A stretch of DNA of 64,000 bases, taken from the NCBI GenBank assembly GCA_937625935.1, contig OW569354.1:1-64000 (forward strand). The letters are read 5' to 3'. Position numbers and translations under genes: made by a program. The notes under the pieces are model-generated. The model saw only the letters and a list, made by a program, of their open reading frames with translations. It did no database searches and had not been told where the DNA came from. The stretch comes from Tetramitus jugosus (taxonomy: Eukaryota > Heterolobosea > Eutetramitea > Acrasida > Vahlkampfiidae). Below, piece after piece: positions 50,958 to 59,703 of the stretch (positions within the stretch are counted from its first letter, which is position 1; every line of letters begins with the position of its first letter).

Positions 50958-51562
50958 GTGTGATGTGGTTGTGCTGTTGTTTTCAGTTGAAAGGTTATGT
51001 GCTTGCGAACTTTTGACTCCAAGGAGGAGAAATGTCAAGCATCACATCTACAACGGAGAAACAATCTTAAGAATGAAAATGATCTTTACGAACTGTTCTT
51101 CTTTACAGTTTTACTGGGTGACTGAATCGGGAACGGTGCTCACGAAGAGCTTCGACCTCCATAAGTCTTTATTTGTTAGCACCTTAATTGCTAGTCCCTA
51201 CTCGTGTATTATTAGATGGATTCACACTAGCTTGGCGTTATGGGTCAACATTCCAACAGACACAAAGGAACCGAGAGGATTAGTACCACCTGCATTAGGG
51301 TAGATTGGGCTCTAGGTTCTTTGTAAAGCACAAAATTCGAAGCGCGGATCCCGGTATTTTTGGTTGGGTTACGAATCTTGTGTTGTAAGATTCTCTCCAT
51401 CCGATAAAGTCATAGAATCTGGGCAACCGTGTCGCAACGGGCAGCTGCCCGAGAGGACAGTGAACCTTCTTTGCTGTCCTAAATCATCATGAAATCTAAC
51501 AAAATCAACAAGACATAAACAATCTCAACAATAATTGGTAAATCTTAACATACAACTACAGA
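50958..51562. promoter_or_regulatory. Divergent region with consecutive stem-loops before the homeobox gene
   Basis: About 600 bp between the secreted-protein gene (minus) and the homeobox gene (plus). The part nearest the homeobox ATG folds on paper into consecutive stems. AATCTT 51374-51379 pairs with AAGATT 51387-51392. TCTGGGCA 51418-51425 pairs with TGCCC-g-AGA 51446-51454. GGACAG 51455-51460 pairs with CTGTCC 51474-51479. A further AGATTCT/AGAATCT pair (51388-51394 and 51414-51420) competes with the first two. This could be a structured 5' leader or a small noncoding RNA gene. I do not recognise a known RNA class. Confidence 0.5.
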
Positions 51563-53782
51563 ATGCACTCCACATCTTTGCCACACTCTAGGAATTCAAA
51601 TTCAATGATGATTGATGACCGTCAATCTGACTCAAATCCGTCAATGTCTCTGTTCGATATACCTTGTACAGGTGACTTATTTCCAGAGTCTTTCTCCCCA
51701 GATGATTGTAGCATGAACTCATTCATGGATGAGAATGACCTGGATTTGCCCATGATTTCACCACCTTGTCAGTCTCAATCAGGTCCCACTCCAACCATTT
51801 CTGAACCTACGGCAGCAAACGTCACGACCCATCATCCAACCATGAATAACAACGTCACCCAGAACAAAAATGGTGCTGATACAAAACAACAATCAACAAC
51901 TTCAAACAACGTGAGCAATGCTAAGAAAAATATGCCAGCTCCATTAATCACAAACCAACCACACAAACCCTTCTCCTGTGGAAACATTCTCGTTCCCTCC
52001 ATTCGTAAAATGAGACTGCAATCCAACGTCAACTCAACAGGAACTCCAGTGACTCCTCTAAGTGCCACAAGTCACCATACGTTGCGGTCAACCACATCTC
52101 CAACGTCGCTCAACAGCTCTTGTACACCAACGACTCCAGGCAGTGCCAAACGGAAAGTGACTGACTTTTCTGCTGATCCTCCAAGCAAGAACATCAAGAG
52201 GTCTCACGCAGCAGCGATAACAAACTCCAATAATGCTTCTCCTGTGAGTATCAATATGGTTCCTGTTCAATTAGGAATGGGCGGAAGTGGAGGTGCTGGT
52301 TCTTCCATTGCCACACTCAGAGCTAACGGTGCTGCTTCACTCGGTGAACCTCTTGGCGAACAGCACTATGCGAAAATTTATAATCTCACGAGTCACCTAG
52401 AGACTCAAACCGCGCAAGCTCGTGAGCGTATTGTAAAGTCGGTTATTACCACGCGTGATACATGGGAAAAGTTGGGCATGAGTGAAGCTTCTTCCTCTCC
52501 ATCCCCATCATCATCATTGGTCGGTGAAGAGTTTCACTTGAAGAGACGTCAGAATGTATTAATGATGCCACAGACTCATGGAGAAAACCAAGAGAGCTCT
52601 AACCTAGCTCAACAACAAACAATTGTGATTGAGAGTGCAATTGATGCAGAGGATGTACTTGATTCCATGATGCGCAACACTCTCAACTTTTTAGGTCATG
52701 ACCACTCGCAACCACAACAACAGGAAGCTCAAAAACCTTCCCCTGATACCTTGGTGCTACAACACCAAATGTGTCAATATGTACAAAACAATAGAGAACA
52801 ATTATTGTCGAGCATGTGTTGCGACAATGCTTCCAACGGTCAAGTATTGGACTATCAACAGCTCAAGAATCAAGTATTGTCTCATGACAAGTTCCCTGAA
52901 GTGTACTCTGGTATCAAGAGTGCTCTGGACAATCCTCTCGTTGTCAAAGTGGATGAAAATGAGCTCATCAACAATTTGATGCAATCCAATCAGTCAATAC
53001 AACAACAATCCACACCTGCGCTTTCATCTGCTCAATATCTCATTGAGATGAATACGCAAGATGCTCTCAAGGTTGTCCACAGTCTCTCAATCAAGGGTGA
53101 AAGCTCCTCAAGTCAAGGAATTGATATCAAATCCCTAGAGAATATTCAAATCCCTCCTACTGTAGATACATCGCTCTTCATCGATCGATTCGAGAGCTTA
53201 CAAAAGCAGTACAGTCAAGAGGTGGACCTTGTGTTTCAAACTCAAATGTATTGGATCATCAAGTATGACACCGTGTTGAATGAACATGCAATTGTGAGAC
53301 ATGTGACTCAATATGAGCGTGACTATGTCTATCAGAGCATCAACATCAAGTTCCAACTCCTTGTCCAACAACTCAAGGAAAAGTATCAGGATAAGGTTGT
53401 ATCTCTGAAGGATTTGTTGTTGATTAAGACCAGAAGAAGAGGAAATCTGCCAAAGCATGCCACAAACATTCTGAAGAATTGGTTGTTTGCCAACTTTTTG
53501 CATCCTTATCCATCTGAGTCTGAGAAGATTGAACTCGCAAAGAAAACTCAGTTGACCATGGTTCAAATATCAAATTGGTTCATCAATGCTCGTGTCAGAA
53601 CGTGGAGACCCATGCTCGAGAGTATGCTCAGTGGAGAAGGTAAGTGCAAGACAAAGAATGACCCTCAGTTGCAACACCTGCAGAACTTGACTCCAGGTCA
53701 GATTACTGCTGCATTGAACAGCAATGGACAGGAGGCTCCAAGACCACAGACAGAAGCACCATGTGGCCTGCCTCAAAAATAA
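51563..53782 (+). CDS. TALE-class homeodomain transcription factor
   Basis: 739 residues from an ATG. The homeodomain is at about 623-686: RRRGNLPKHATNILKNWLF, then the three-residue loop extension signature HPYPSESEK and helix 3 QISNWFINARVRTWRP (W-F-x-N-x-R). Upstream, about 540-620 is helical (FIDRFESLQKQYSQEVDL, YVYQSINIKFQLLVQQL) and could be the dimerisation region used by PBC/MEIS or KNOX/BELL proteins, though I cannot align it to a named domain. The first 500 residues are disordered, Ser/Thr/Asn/Gln-rich with basic KRKV and KNIKRS patches. It should bind DNA in the nucleus, possibly as a heterodimer. No intron. Confidence 0.9.
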   Translation: MHSTSLPHSRNSNSMMIDDRQSDSNPSMSLFDIPCTGDLFPESFSPDDCSMNSFMDENDLDLPMISPPCQSQSGPTPTISEPTAANVTTHHPTMNNNVTQNKNGADTKQQSTTSNNVSNAKKNMPAPLITNQPHKPFSCGNILVPSIRKMRLQSNVNSTGTPVTPLSATSHHTLRSTTSPTSLNSSCTPTTPGSAKRKVTDFSADPPSKNIKRSHAAAITNSNNASPVSINMVPVQLGMGGSGGAGSSIATLRANGAASLGEPLGEQHYAKIYNLTSHLETQTAQARERIVKSVITTRDTWEKLGMSEASSSPSPSSSLVGEEFHLKRRQNVLMMPQTHGENQESSNLAQQQTIVIESAIDAEDVLDSMMRNTLNFLGHDHSQPQQQEAQKPSPDTLVLQHQMCQYVQNNREQLLSSMCCDNASNGQVLDYQQLKNQVLSHDKFPEVYSGIKSALDNPLVVKVDENELINNLMQSNQSIQQQSTPALSSAQYLIEMNTQDALKVVHSLSIKGESSSSQGIDIKSLENIQIPPTVDTSLFIDRFESLQKQYSQEVDLVFQTQMYWIIKYDTVLNEHAIVRHVTQYERDYVYQSINIKFQLLVQQLKEKYQDKVVSLKDLLLIKTRRRGNLPKHATNILKNWLFANFLHPYPSESEKIELAKKTQLTMVQISNWFINARVRTWRPMLESMLSGEGKCKTKNDPQLQHLQNLTPGQITAALNSNGQEAPRPQTEAPCGLPQK

Positions 53783-53890
53783 ATAATAGTGATTACATGA
53801 TTTGGGCTCGATTGGAAATGAATATGTTTTTATTTTATACACAAGAGTTCAAAAAGTCTCTCTCCTTTCATTATAAAACAGCTGCGGTGA

Positions 53891-54655
53891 TTACTCATCG
53901 GCACTAGTGGTAGTTTGAATATCGGCCTCCTTCAACAATTTATCAACTTCTGGTGCAGATAGAACGTGATATCTCACAGCACCCTCCAACACGTCTGGTC
54001 GTGTAATCGTAGAGAACTCGAGCTTCTCATTGGACAGACTTGTGGAGTCCATTGTCTTTGACATGACCTTGACTGCCAATTTCAATGCTTCCTTCACTGT
54101 CATATTCTCATTCCAATCCTGTTTCAAGATACTCTGTGCGCCCTGATTGTTTGCACCAATGGCATGTGCCTTCCAACCACCATAGTTTCCACTAGGATCC
54201 GAATGATACAATTGGAAACCGTATTGGTCATCCCATCCAGCATACAAAAATGAGACACCATATGGTCTCATACCACCAAATTGCGTATAACCCTGTTTGA
54301 GATCACACAATTGTTGAACGAGTCCTTCGACTGGCATTGGCTCCTGATAGGTGAATTGATATCTTTGAGAGGCCACTCGTGCATAATTGATCAAAATGTT
54401 TGCATCAGCAGTGATACCTGCGACAGCACAGGCAATATGATCGTCCAACTTGTACATTTTTTCCGTCTTCTTGAAATCGACATTGTCCAACAGTTTGGAA
54501 ATGATTTTCTTTTCAGCGGCGAGAACAATACCGTCCTTGGCAAGAATGCCTAGTGCGGCACCAGCGTGGCTAATGGCCTCCATGGCGTACTCGACTTGAT
54601 AGAGTCTGCCTTCTGGAGAGAAAGTTGTCGTTCTTCCGTCGTATCTTCTTGCCAT
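53891..54655 (-). CDS. PSMA4: 20S proteasome subunit alpha type 4 (alpha3)
   Basis: 254 residues from an ATG. It begins with the alpha-subunit N-terminal signature [26 protein letters not shown] and continues with the conserved PSMA4 segments [21 protein letters not shown] and [14 protein letters not shown]. Among alpha subunits, the Y-D-x-R-T-T-x-F-S-P start and the YQEPMPVE region point to type 4. It forms part of the outer ring that gates the 20S core in cytosol and nucleus. It has no catalytic role, as expected for an alpha subunit. It converges with the homeobox gene (108 bp between stops). An A/T-rich TATATAAAAAATAT lies about 20 bp upstream of the ATG. Confidence 0.96.
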   Translation of the reverse strand: MARRYDGRTTTFSPEGRLYQVEYAMEAISHAGAALGILAKDGIVLAAEKKIISKLLDNVDFKKTEKMYKLDDHIACAVAGITADANILINYARVASQRYQFTYQEPMPVEGLVQQLCDLKQGYTQFGGMRPYGVSFLYAGWDDQYGFQLYHSDPSGNYGGWKAHAIGANNQGAQSILKQDWNENMTVKEALKLAVKVMSKTMDSTSLSNEKLEFSTITRPDVLEGAVRYHVLSAPEVDKLLKEADIQTTTSADE

Positions 54656-54919
54656 TGTTTGTGTTGTTTATGTTATATAAAAAATATGGAGAGAAGCACG
54701 CAAGCTGATGATTTGTTTGTTCAATTTGTTGTGTTGCTTGTGGGTGCTGCTTTGATCATCATTTTCTCCTCTTGCTTAAAAATAGATTAGCAATCCTTTT
54801 GCGACTTACAAATATTTTCATTACAAAAGTTAATCGATGCTGGAACAAACACACGGAAAAACTCTTTTTCTCCTCCTGTTCCTCCAGAACAACTTTATCT
54901 CCAGAAAGCAAAAACAATC

Positions 54920-56506
54920 ATGGGCAACTTTTGGTCATCCACTGCACAGCAAAATGATGACGAGCACATTCGTTTTCCAACTCCAAAATCAACAAGTGAC
55001 ACTCACATTCCTCTCTTTGATCAACTTCGTCATCAGGCTCCATGTTTCCCCGTCAAAGCTCAAAATTTACAATTTATCGAAACTCCGGTCGATTTCTACA
55101 ATCAACTGTTGCACGGGATCCAAAACGCCAAGAATCGCATCCTTTTGTGCAGTCTCTACCTCGGTGTCGGTCAACAAGAACAACAATTGGTCAAAGCTCT
55201 TCATGATGCACTGTCGAACAATGGTCAACTCAAATTGACAATCATGTTGGACTATTTGAGAGGAACAAGAGGCACGAAACGACTCTCAAACAAGGATAAA
55301 GCAACAAGTAGTGAAGAAAATGAATCGTCATTGATTTTGGACCCTAGTAGCAGTAGTATTGGCATCTTGTTGCCATTGTTGCAACAGTTTGGAAGTGATC
55401 GCGTACAAATTTACTTGTATCATACGCCTTCGATTGGACCATACTTGAGAAAGGTGATACCTGAACGTGTAGATGAAATTATTGGTGTTCAACACATGAA
55501 GTGTTACATGTTTGATGAGAGTATGATATTGTCTGGTGCGAATTTGTCCGATTGGTATTTTGTGGATAGGCAGGACAGATATGTGTCGATTCAGAATCAG
55601 AGCAATGTTTGTTCCTTTTTCTATCGATTGATTGCAGAAACTGTGAGCTGTTTTTCCTATCGATTGACGAGTCGAGGTGATTTGGTGTATCCAGAGGAGA
55701 GCAGTGATCCGATGCATCACTCGAAACAGTTTGTTATGAACGCTCAAAAGACGGTCAGAGAGTTTATGCATCGAGAATATGAGCAATTGATGAATACGAT
55801 GAATGAGAATCATAGCAAGGACAATAGTAGTAATATGGAACAAACGAGTCAGGCGCCGACGGATGCAAACGATACGTGGATATTCCCAGTGATACAAATG
55901 GGTCAATTGAAGATACGACATGATGAGAATGTGACTCGATCGGTGATTGAGCACACGAGCGTCAATGGAAGGTTGTCAGTCGGTTCGGCCTACTTTAATC
56001 TAACGTCCAAGTACATGAGATCCGTGCTGAACTCGCCATGTCAGAATATTCGCATCATCACAGCAGCACCAATCTCCAATGGATTCTATACCGCAAAGGG
56101 CATGTCCGGCTACATACCAAAGGCCTATGACTGCATGGAACAACACTTTTTCAATCGCGTACAAAAGTATGGAAGACAGAACGAAATCAAGATACATGAG
56201 TATTTGAGAGATGGATGGACATTCCATGCCAAGGGTCTGTGGTTATTCGCACCCAACGATCAAAAACCATGCTTGACCATTATTGGTAGTTCGAACTTTG
56301 GTCAAAGATCAACAGAAAGAGACGTCGAAGCACAGATTATAGTATTGACGGAAAACGAGCAACTGAAATCAGATATGCAACAAGAGCACGATAGATTGTT
56401 CAAGCATACACAAGTTGTCACACGGGAACTGTTCCAGAAACCGGAGAGGCGGATAGGATTTTTCATGAGAATTGTGACAAAATTCTTCTTCCAAAAGTTC
56501 CTGTAA
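54920..56506 (+). CDS. PGS1: CDP-diacylglycerol-glycerol-3-phosphate phosphatidyltransferase
   Basis: 528 residues from an ATG. It makes phosphatidylglycerophosphate from CDP-diacylglycerol and glycerol-3-phosphate, the first committed step to cardiolipin. This is a phospholipase-D-fold enzyme with two H-x-K motifs: QHMKCYMFDE (His near 191) and TFHAKGLWLF (His near 435), the latter followed by TIIGSSNFGQRS as in PGS1. Other family marks are LCSLYLGVGQQE, MLDYLRGTRG and IITAAPISNGFYTAKG. Length matches eukaryotic PGS1. The N-terminus (MGNFWSS) has a Gly2 that could be myristoylated, which would be odd for a mitochondrial enzyme; a clear presequence is not seen. Polar insert at about 290-310. 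Confidence 0.93.
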   Translation: MGNFWSSTAQQNDDEHIRFPTPKSTSDTHIPLFDQLRHQAPCFPVKAQNLQFIETPVDFYNQLLHGIQNAKNRILLCSLYLGVGQQEQQLVKALHDALSNNGQLKLTIMLDYLRGTRGTKRLSNKDKATSSEENESSLILDPSSSSIGILLPLLQQFGSDRVQIYLYHTPSIGPYLRKVIPERVDEIIGVQHMKCYMFDESMILSGANLSDWYFVDRQDRYVSIQNQSNVCSFFYRLIAETVSCFSYRLTSRGDLVYPEESSDPMHHSKQFVMNAQKTVREFMHREYEQLMNTMNENHSKDNSSNMEQTSQAPTDANDTWIFPVIQMGQLKIRHDENVTRSVIEHTSVNGRLSVGSAYFNLTSKYMRSVLNSPCQNIRIITAAPISNGFYTAKGMSGYIPKAYDCMEQHFFNRVQKYGRQNEIKIHEYLRDGWTFHAKGLWLFAPNDQKPCLTIIGSSNFGQRSTERDVEAQIIVLTENEQLKSDMQQEHDRLFKHTQVVTRELFQKPERRIGFFMRIVTKFFFQKFL

Positions 56507-56577
56507 ATATGTTGTTGCAGTGACCGGTCAAAAGTTCGTGTCTATCCATTCAGATTGATTTATTACTTTGTCCATAT

Positions 56578-57714
56578 TTATTCGTTCTTTTCTTCTTCTT
56601 CGGATGATGATTCCTCTGCAACAGCTTCTTCTGTTGTTGATGTTTCATCAGCAACAGGTTGTGCTGATAGTTCGGCAGCCAATGATGAGCTCTTTCCAAA
56701 ATTTGCTAATAGTTGAGCCATGGTGGTCTTGTCCATTATATCATAGAATCTTTGTTTGTCTGCGGCATCGCGGCGATAGCTTCCCTCTCCATGCTTTTCA
56801 TCGTATTCTCGTTCCGCCCGCTCCATGTCCTTCACAAGAAGGCTGTCATAAGGCAAAGGTGGCAACATATAGCTCAATGCGTGTTCAACTTGCAGACTAC
56901 CCTGTTTCAACAATGATTGAGCATCTCCAACAGTAAAATCTTCCTTGAGTGTTTGTTGTTGACTAGTGAGAGCAAACTGTGCTTCTTCTTCGTCTTCGTC
57001 CAACCATCTGCGTCTAGCGGCCTTCAAGTGCTCATGCTCCTTCATGTTCAACTCGTCCAATTGCTTCAACACCTTCTCAACAACAGGTGTATCACTCAAA
57101 TTCGATGGCAAGAGTGCCTTGAAAGCAAAATCATTGTATTCCTTCTCCATTGGATCGTCCTTGAGCAATCGAGAGATGGTTGGATGTTGTGCCTGCTGTT
57201 CTGCACCCATCTCCTTTATCCATTGATCCTTCTTGTACACGAATAACTTTCTCTGAGCGGATTCAAAGGCATCTACAATCTGTTGTCCCAATTGTTGTGC
57301 GAGATTTGTTCGATATTCTTCATTGTCCTTGTTCTGTTCCAACTGCGAGTCATCCAACTCGATTCTGACAGAGTGAACCGTGGAGAAGGAGTCTGTTGTG
57401 ATTTGAACTTGACTCGTTGGCACAACTTTTTGTTCATTTTTAATGTTAAGCTCGTTGATTCGTGCATGCAGATCAGCCATGTCGATTGGGTTGTGGAGAA
57501 TGTTTAGCTTTTGTTGTTGAGTGAATAATTGATGTTTCTTGGTGGAGCGACCATATTGTTGAACGAGACCCACTCTCTTCAAATAGTCAATCTTGGCAAT
57601 TGCGTTTGCTGGTGACTGTGCAGCAAAGTCTCTGCCAAATAGGATTTGATCCAGTGCACTCAATTGATTTTTTGTGGCGGTTGTTGGTTTCAATGTTTTG
57701 GTGATGGAAGACAT
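56578..57714 (-). CDS. Hypothetical protein, helical and charged
   Basis: 378 residues from the ATG at 57714, the first in-frame ATG; the open frame runs on upstream to a TTG. I do not recognise it. It is soluble and mainly helical: LSALDQILFGRDFAAQSPANAIAK near the start, a central RIELDDSQLEQNKDNEEY, then VEKVLKQLDELNMKEHEHL and ARRRWLDEDEEEAQF, with an acidic EEEEKNE end. The N-terminal 20 residues are basic and hydroxylated, so a mitochondrial location is possible. It might be a mitochondrial ribosome or assembly factor, but nothing in the sequence proves that. It converges with PGS1 (71 bp). Confidence 0.7.
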   Translation of the reverse strand: MSSITKTLKPTTATKNQLSALDQILFGRDFAAQSPANAIAKIDYLKRVGLVQQYGRSTKKHQLFTQQQKLNILHNPIDMADLHARINELNIKNEQKVVPTSQVQITTDSFSTVHSVRIELDDSQLEQNKDNEEYRTNLAQQLGQQIVDAFESAQRKLFVYKKDQWIKEMGAEQQAQHPTISRLLKDDPMEKEYNDFAFKALLPSNLSDTPVVEKVLKQLDELNMKEHEHLKAARRRWLDEDEEEAQFALTSQQQTLKEDFTVGDAQSLLKQGSLQVEHALSYMLPPLPYDSLLVKDMERAEREYDEKHGEGSYRRDAADKQRFYDIMDKTTMAQLLANFGKSSSLAAELSAQPVADETSTTEEAVAEESSSEEEEKNE

Positions 57715-58021
57715 TTTTTTTTGTTGTTGTTTTTGCGTGTGTGATTTTGTGAAAGATGGAAGGACACCCAAAGACGAAAGCTTTTTCCCTTGTGTTGTTT
57801 GCCGCTGCGTGTGAAGAAAAATGCTGGTGTTTGATACTCTGAGTAGGACAATTTGTGATGTTTCTGCGACAGCGGTTGACAAATTTTGCTCTTACAACGA
57901 CTTGATTGAACTATCACCACGGAAAAACTTGTGAAGACTATTAAAAGATCGATAGTTTGATTCAATCAACAAAAACAACGTCACTGACAACTACGACACC
58001 ACAGGATATACATTCAAGAAA

Positions 58022-59281
58022 ATGCATAGGTCTACCGCTAAGCTTTTACGTCATTCCAACATCAACAGATCATTCCAACCACTTTCTTCATTCTCTCATC
58101 CATCTGCTCTTATTTCTCCTCCTTGTGGCGCCAATCATCCACTACGATTTTTTAGCGCAAACGCTCAAAAGTTTTCCCAACAGCAGCAACAGCAGCAGCA
58201 GCAACAACAACAAGAGCAAAAAGCCAAAGACAGAAAGAAAAAATCAAGGAATGCAAAGCTAGCAGGTGCTGGTTTAGGTTTCTTAATCACAGCTTACATT
58301 GTTAAAGACATTTATGATCAACATCAGCAAAGTATGTCTTTTCTCAATCTCTTTATCTCTATTGCATTCATCTCATGATCTGTTTTTGTTCTCACACACA
58401 ATTCAATTACAGATCCATATCGTTCCATGGTGGACCAAATGATTAGAAAAGTCAAGGGTTCTCCATACAGAGACTACATTGACATTCATCCAACAAGTGA
58501 ACTCAAAGAGGGACCAACCTATGTCCATGATGACCCTGAAATTTACTTTTCATTTTCCATTCCAAACAAGTTTATTAGACCTGGTGTCGTTGTGAGAGAT
58601 CAGATTGATATGAGAGGTGTGGGAGGAATGATGGAGTCGTTTGATGAATTTGGAAATTATGTGAGTTGTGATTGGGTAAAGTTGCCAGAGTTTGAGCGAC
58701 ACAAGGCTGAAGATGGAAGGGGTGATGTCTTGAGAGATCAAGTTGCCAAAATGAATTCTAATGAAGAAAAGGCAGGGTACAGAGTGTTGGATCAGAGAAG
58801 AATCAAGAGTCCTAACAAGGGTATTCCAGATTTGTTTTATGTCATGATGGAGAATGAAAACTCGTATCACAATAGCGAAGATCAATTCAAGAAGCAGTTG
58901 CCAACGACGCAGTTGAAACCATTGAATTCTGATATACTGGGAAGAGTGGTATTCTTGCATCCAAACAAGAAGCATGTGTTTGTTGTCACAACCCGATATC
59001 CAAACAATATGCTCAATTATGATATTTTGAGGAGTGAGATGTTGCGAGCAGGTATGAGCGCAGAAGAAGTTGAAAAGAAGTTGTCCTCGCAACCAGAATC
59101 ATCAGAAAACGCAATCGAAGATGATAATACTAGATTGTTCAAGGACATGTGCTTGCATGCATCATCAGATCGCAAAAAGATTGGTGATATGCTAGCGAAT
59201 GAACTTTTGTCCATTTACTTGACCAGTTTTGCTCAAAAGCCGACAGAAACACAACAATCAGTAAATACAACAACAAATTAA
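58022..59281 (+). CDS. Probable mitochondrial inner-membrane protein, hypothetical
   Basis: Join 58022..58331 and 58413..59281 gives 392 residues. The 81-bp intron has GTATGT and TACAG and splits an Asn codon. Residues 1-50 are Arg/Ser/His-rich without acids (KLLRHSNINRSFQPL, HPLRFFSANA), a good mitochondrial presequence. A Gln run and a basic KKKSR follow, then one membrane helix at about 80-100 (GAGLGFLITAYIVKDIY). The larger C-terminal part is a globular domain (YRDYIDIHPTSELKEG, RVVFLHPNKKHVFVVTTRY) facing one compartment, ending in a Thr/Gln tail. The layout resembles inner-membrane assembly factors, but I cannot name a family. Confidence 0.8.
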
Positions 59282-59315
59282 TTGTCAAGGACATATATTT
59301 TTATATTATTAGTCT

Positions 59316-59546
59316 CTACTCTTGAATGTCGACGTCATGCAAGTTAATGTCTTCGTCTTCCAGGCCAATCTCAACATCTTCCTCATTCTTTTCACTGGTC
59401 AGGTCGGTTCGGTTGCTGCCTCCACCCATTCCACCTTCTAGTTGAGTGGTTTCATTTCCCATACCACTCAAATCCGAGGGTAGATCGGTGTACATTTTGC
59501 CCACTTCCTTCTTTGAGGGTGCTTCCAACATGCTCTTACGTTCCAT
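59316..59546 (-). CDS. Small acidic protein, hypothetical
   Basis: 76 residues from an ATG. Basic start (MERKSMLEAPSKKEVGK), a Gly/Met-rich middle (LEGGMGGGSNRTD) and a very acidic end (EDVEIGLEDEDINLHDVDIQE). It fills the space between the convergent gene at 58022-59281 (34 bp away) and the upstream minus gene. The composition is unlike random translation of this DNA, and an ATG and stop fit the gap well, so I favour a real short gene. No recognised domain; likely disordered. Confidence 0.5.
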   Translation of the reverse strand: MERKSMLEAPSKKEVGKMYTDLPSDLSGMGNETTQLEGGMGGGSNRTDLTSEKNEEDVEIGLEDEDINLHDVDIQE

Positions 59547-59703
59547 TCTGTTGTTTGTATAGTTTTTGTTCAGTTGATTTCAAGTTGTTTCGCTTGTATT
59601 TCCTAAAAACTAAAACTAGATCATTAGATCAACGAGATCATATTTAGCTAAAATTTTTGTTGGTCGGCCCTTTTGGATCCTTATCCTGTCCATGTCCAGT
59701 TAT

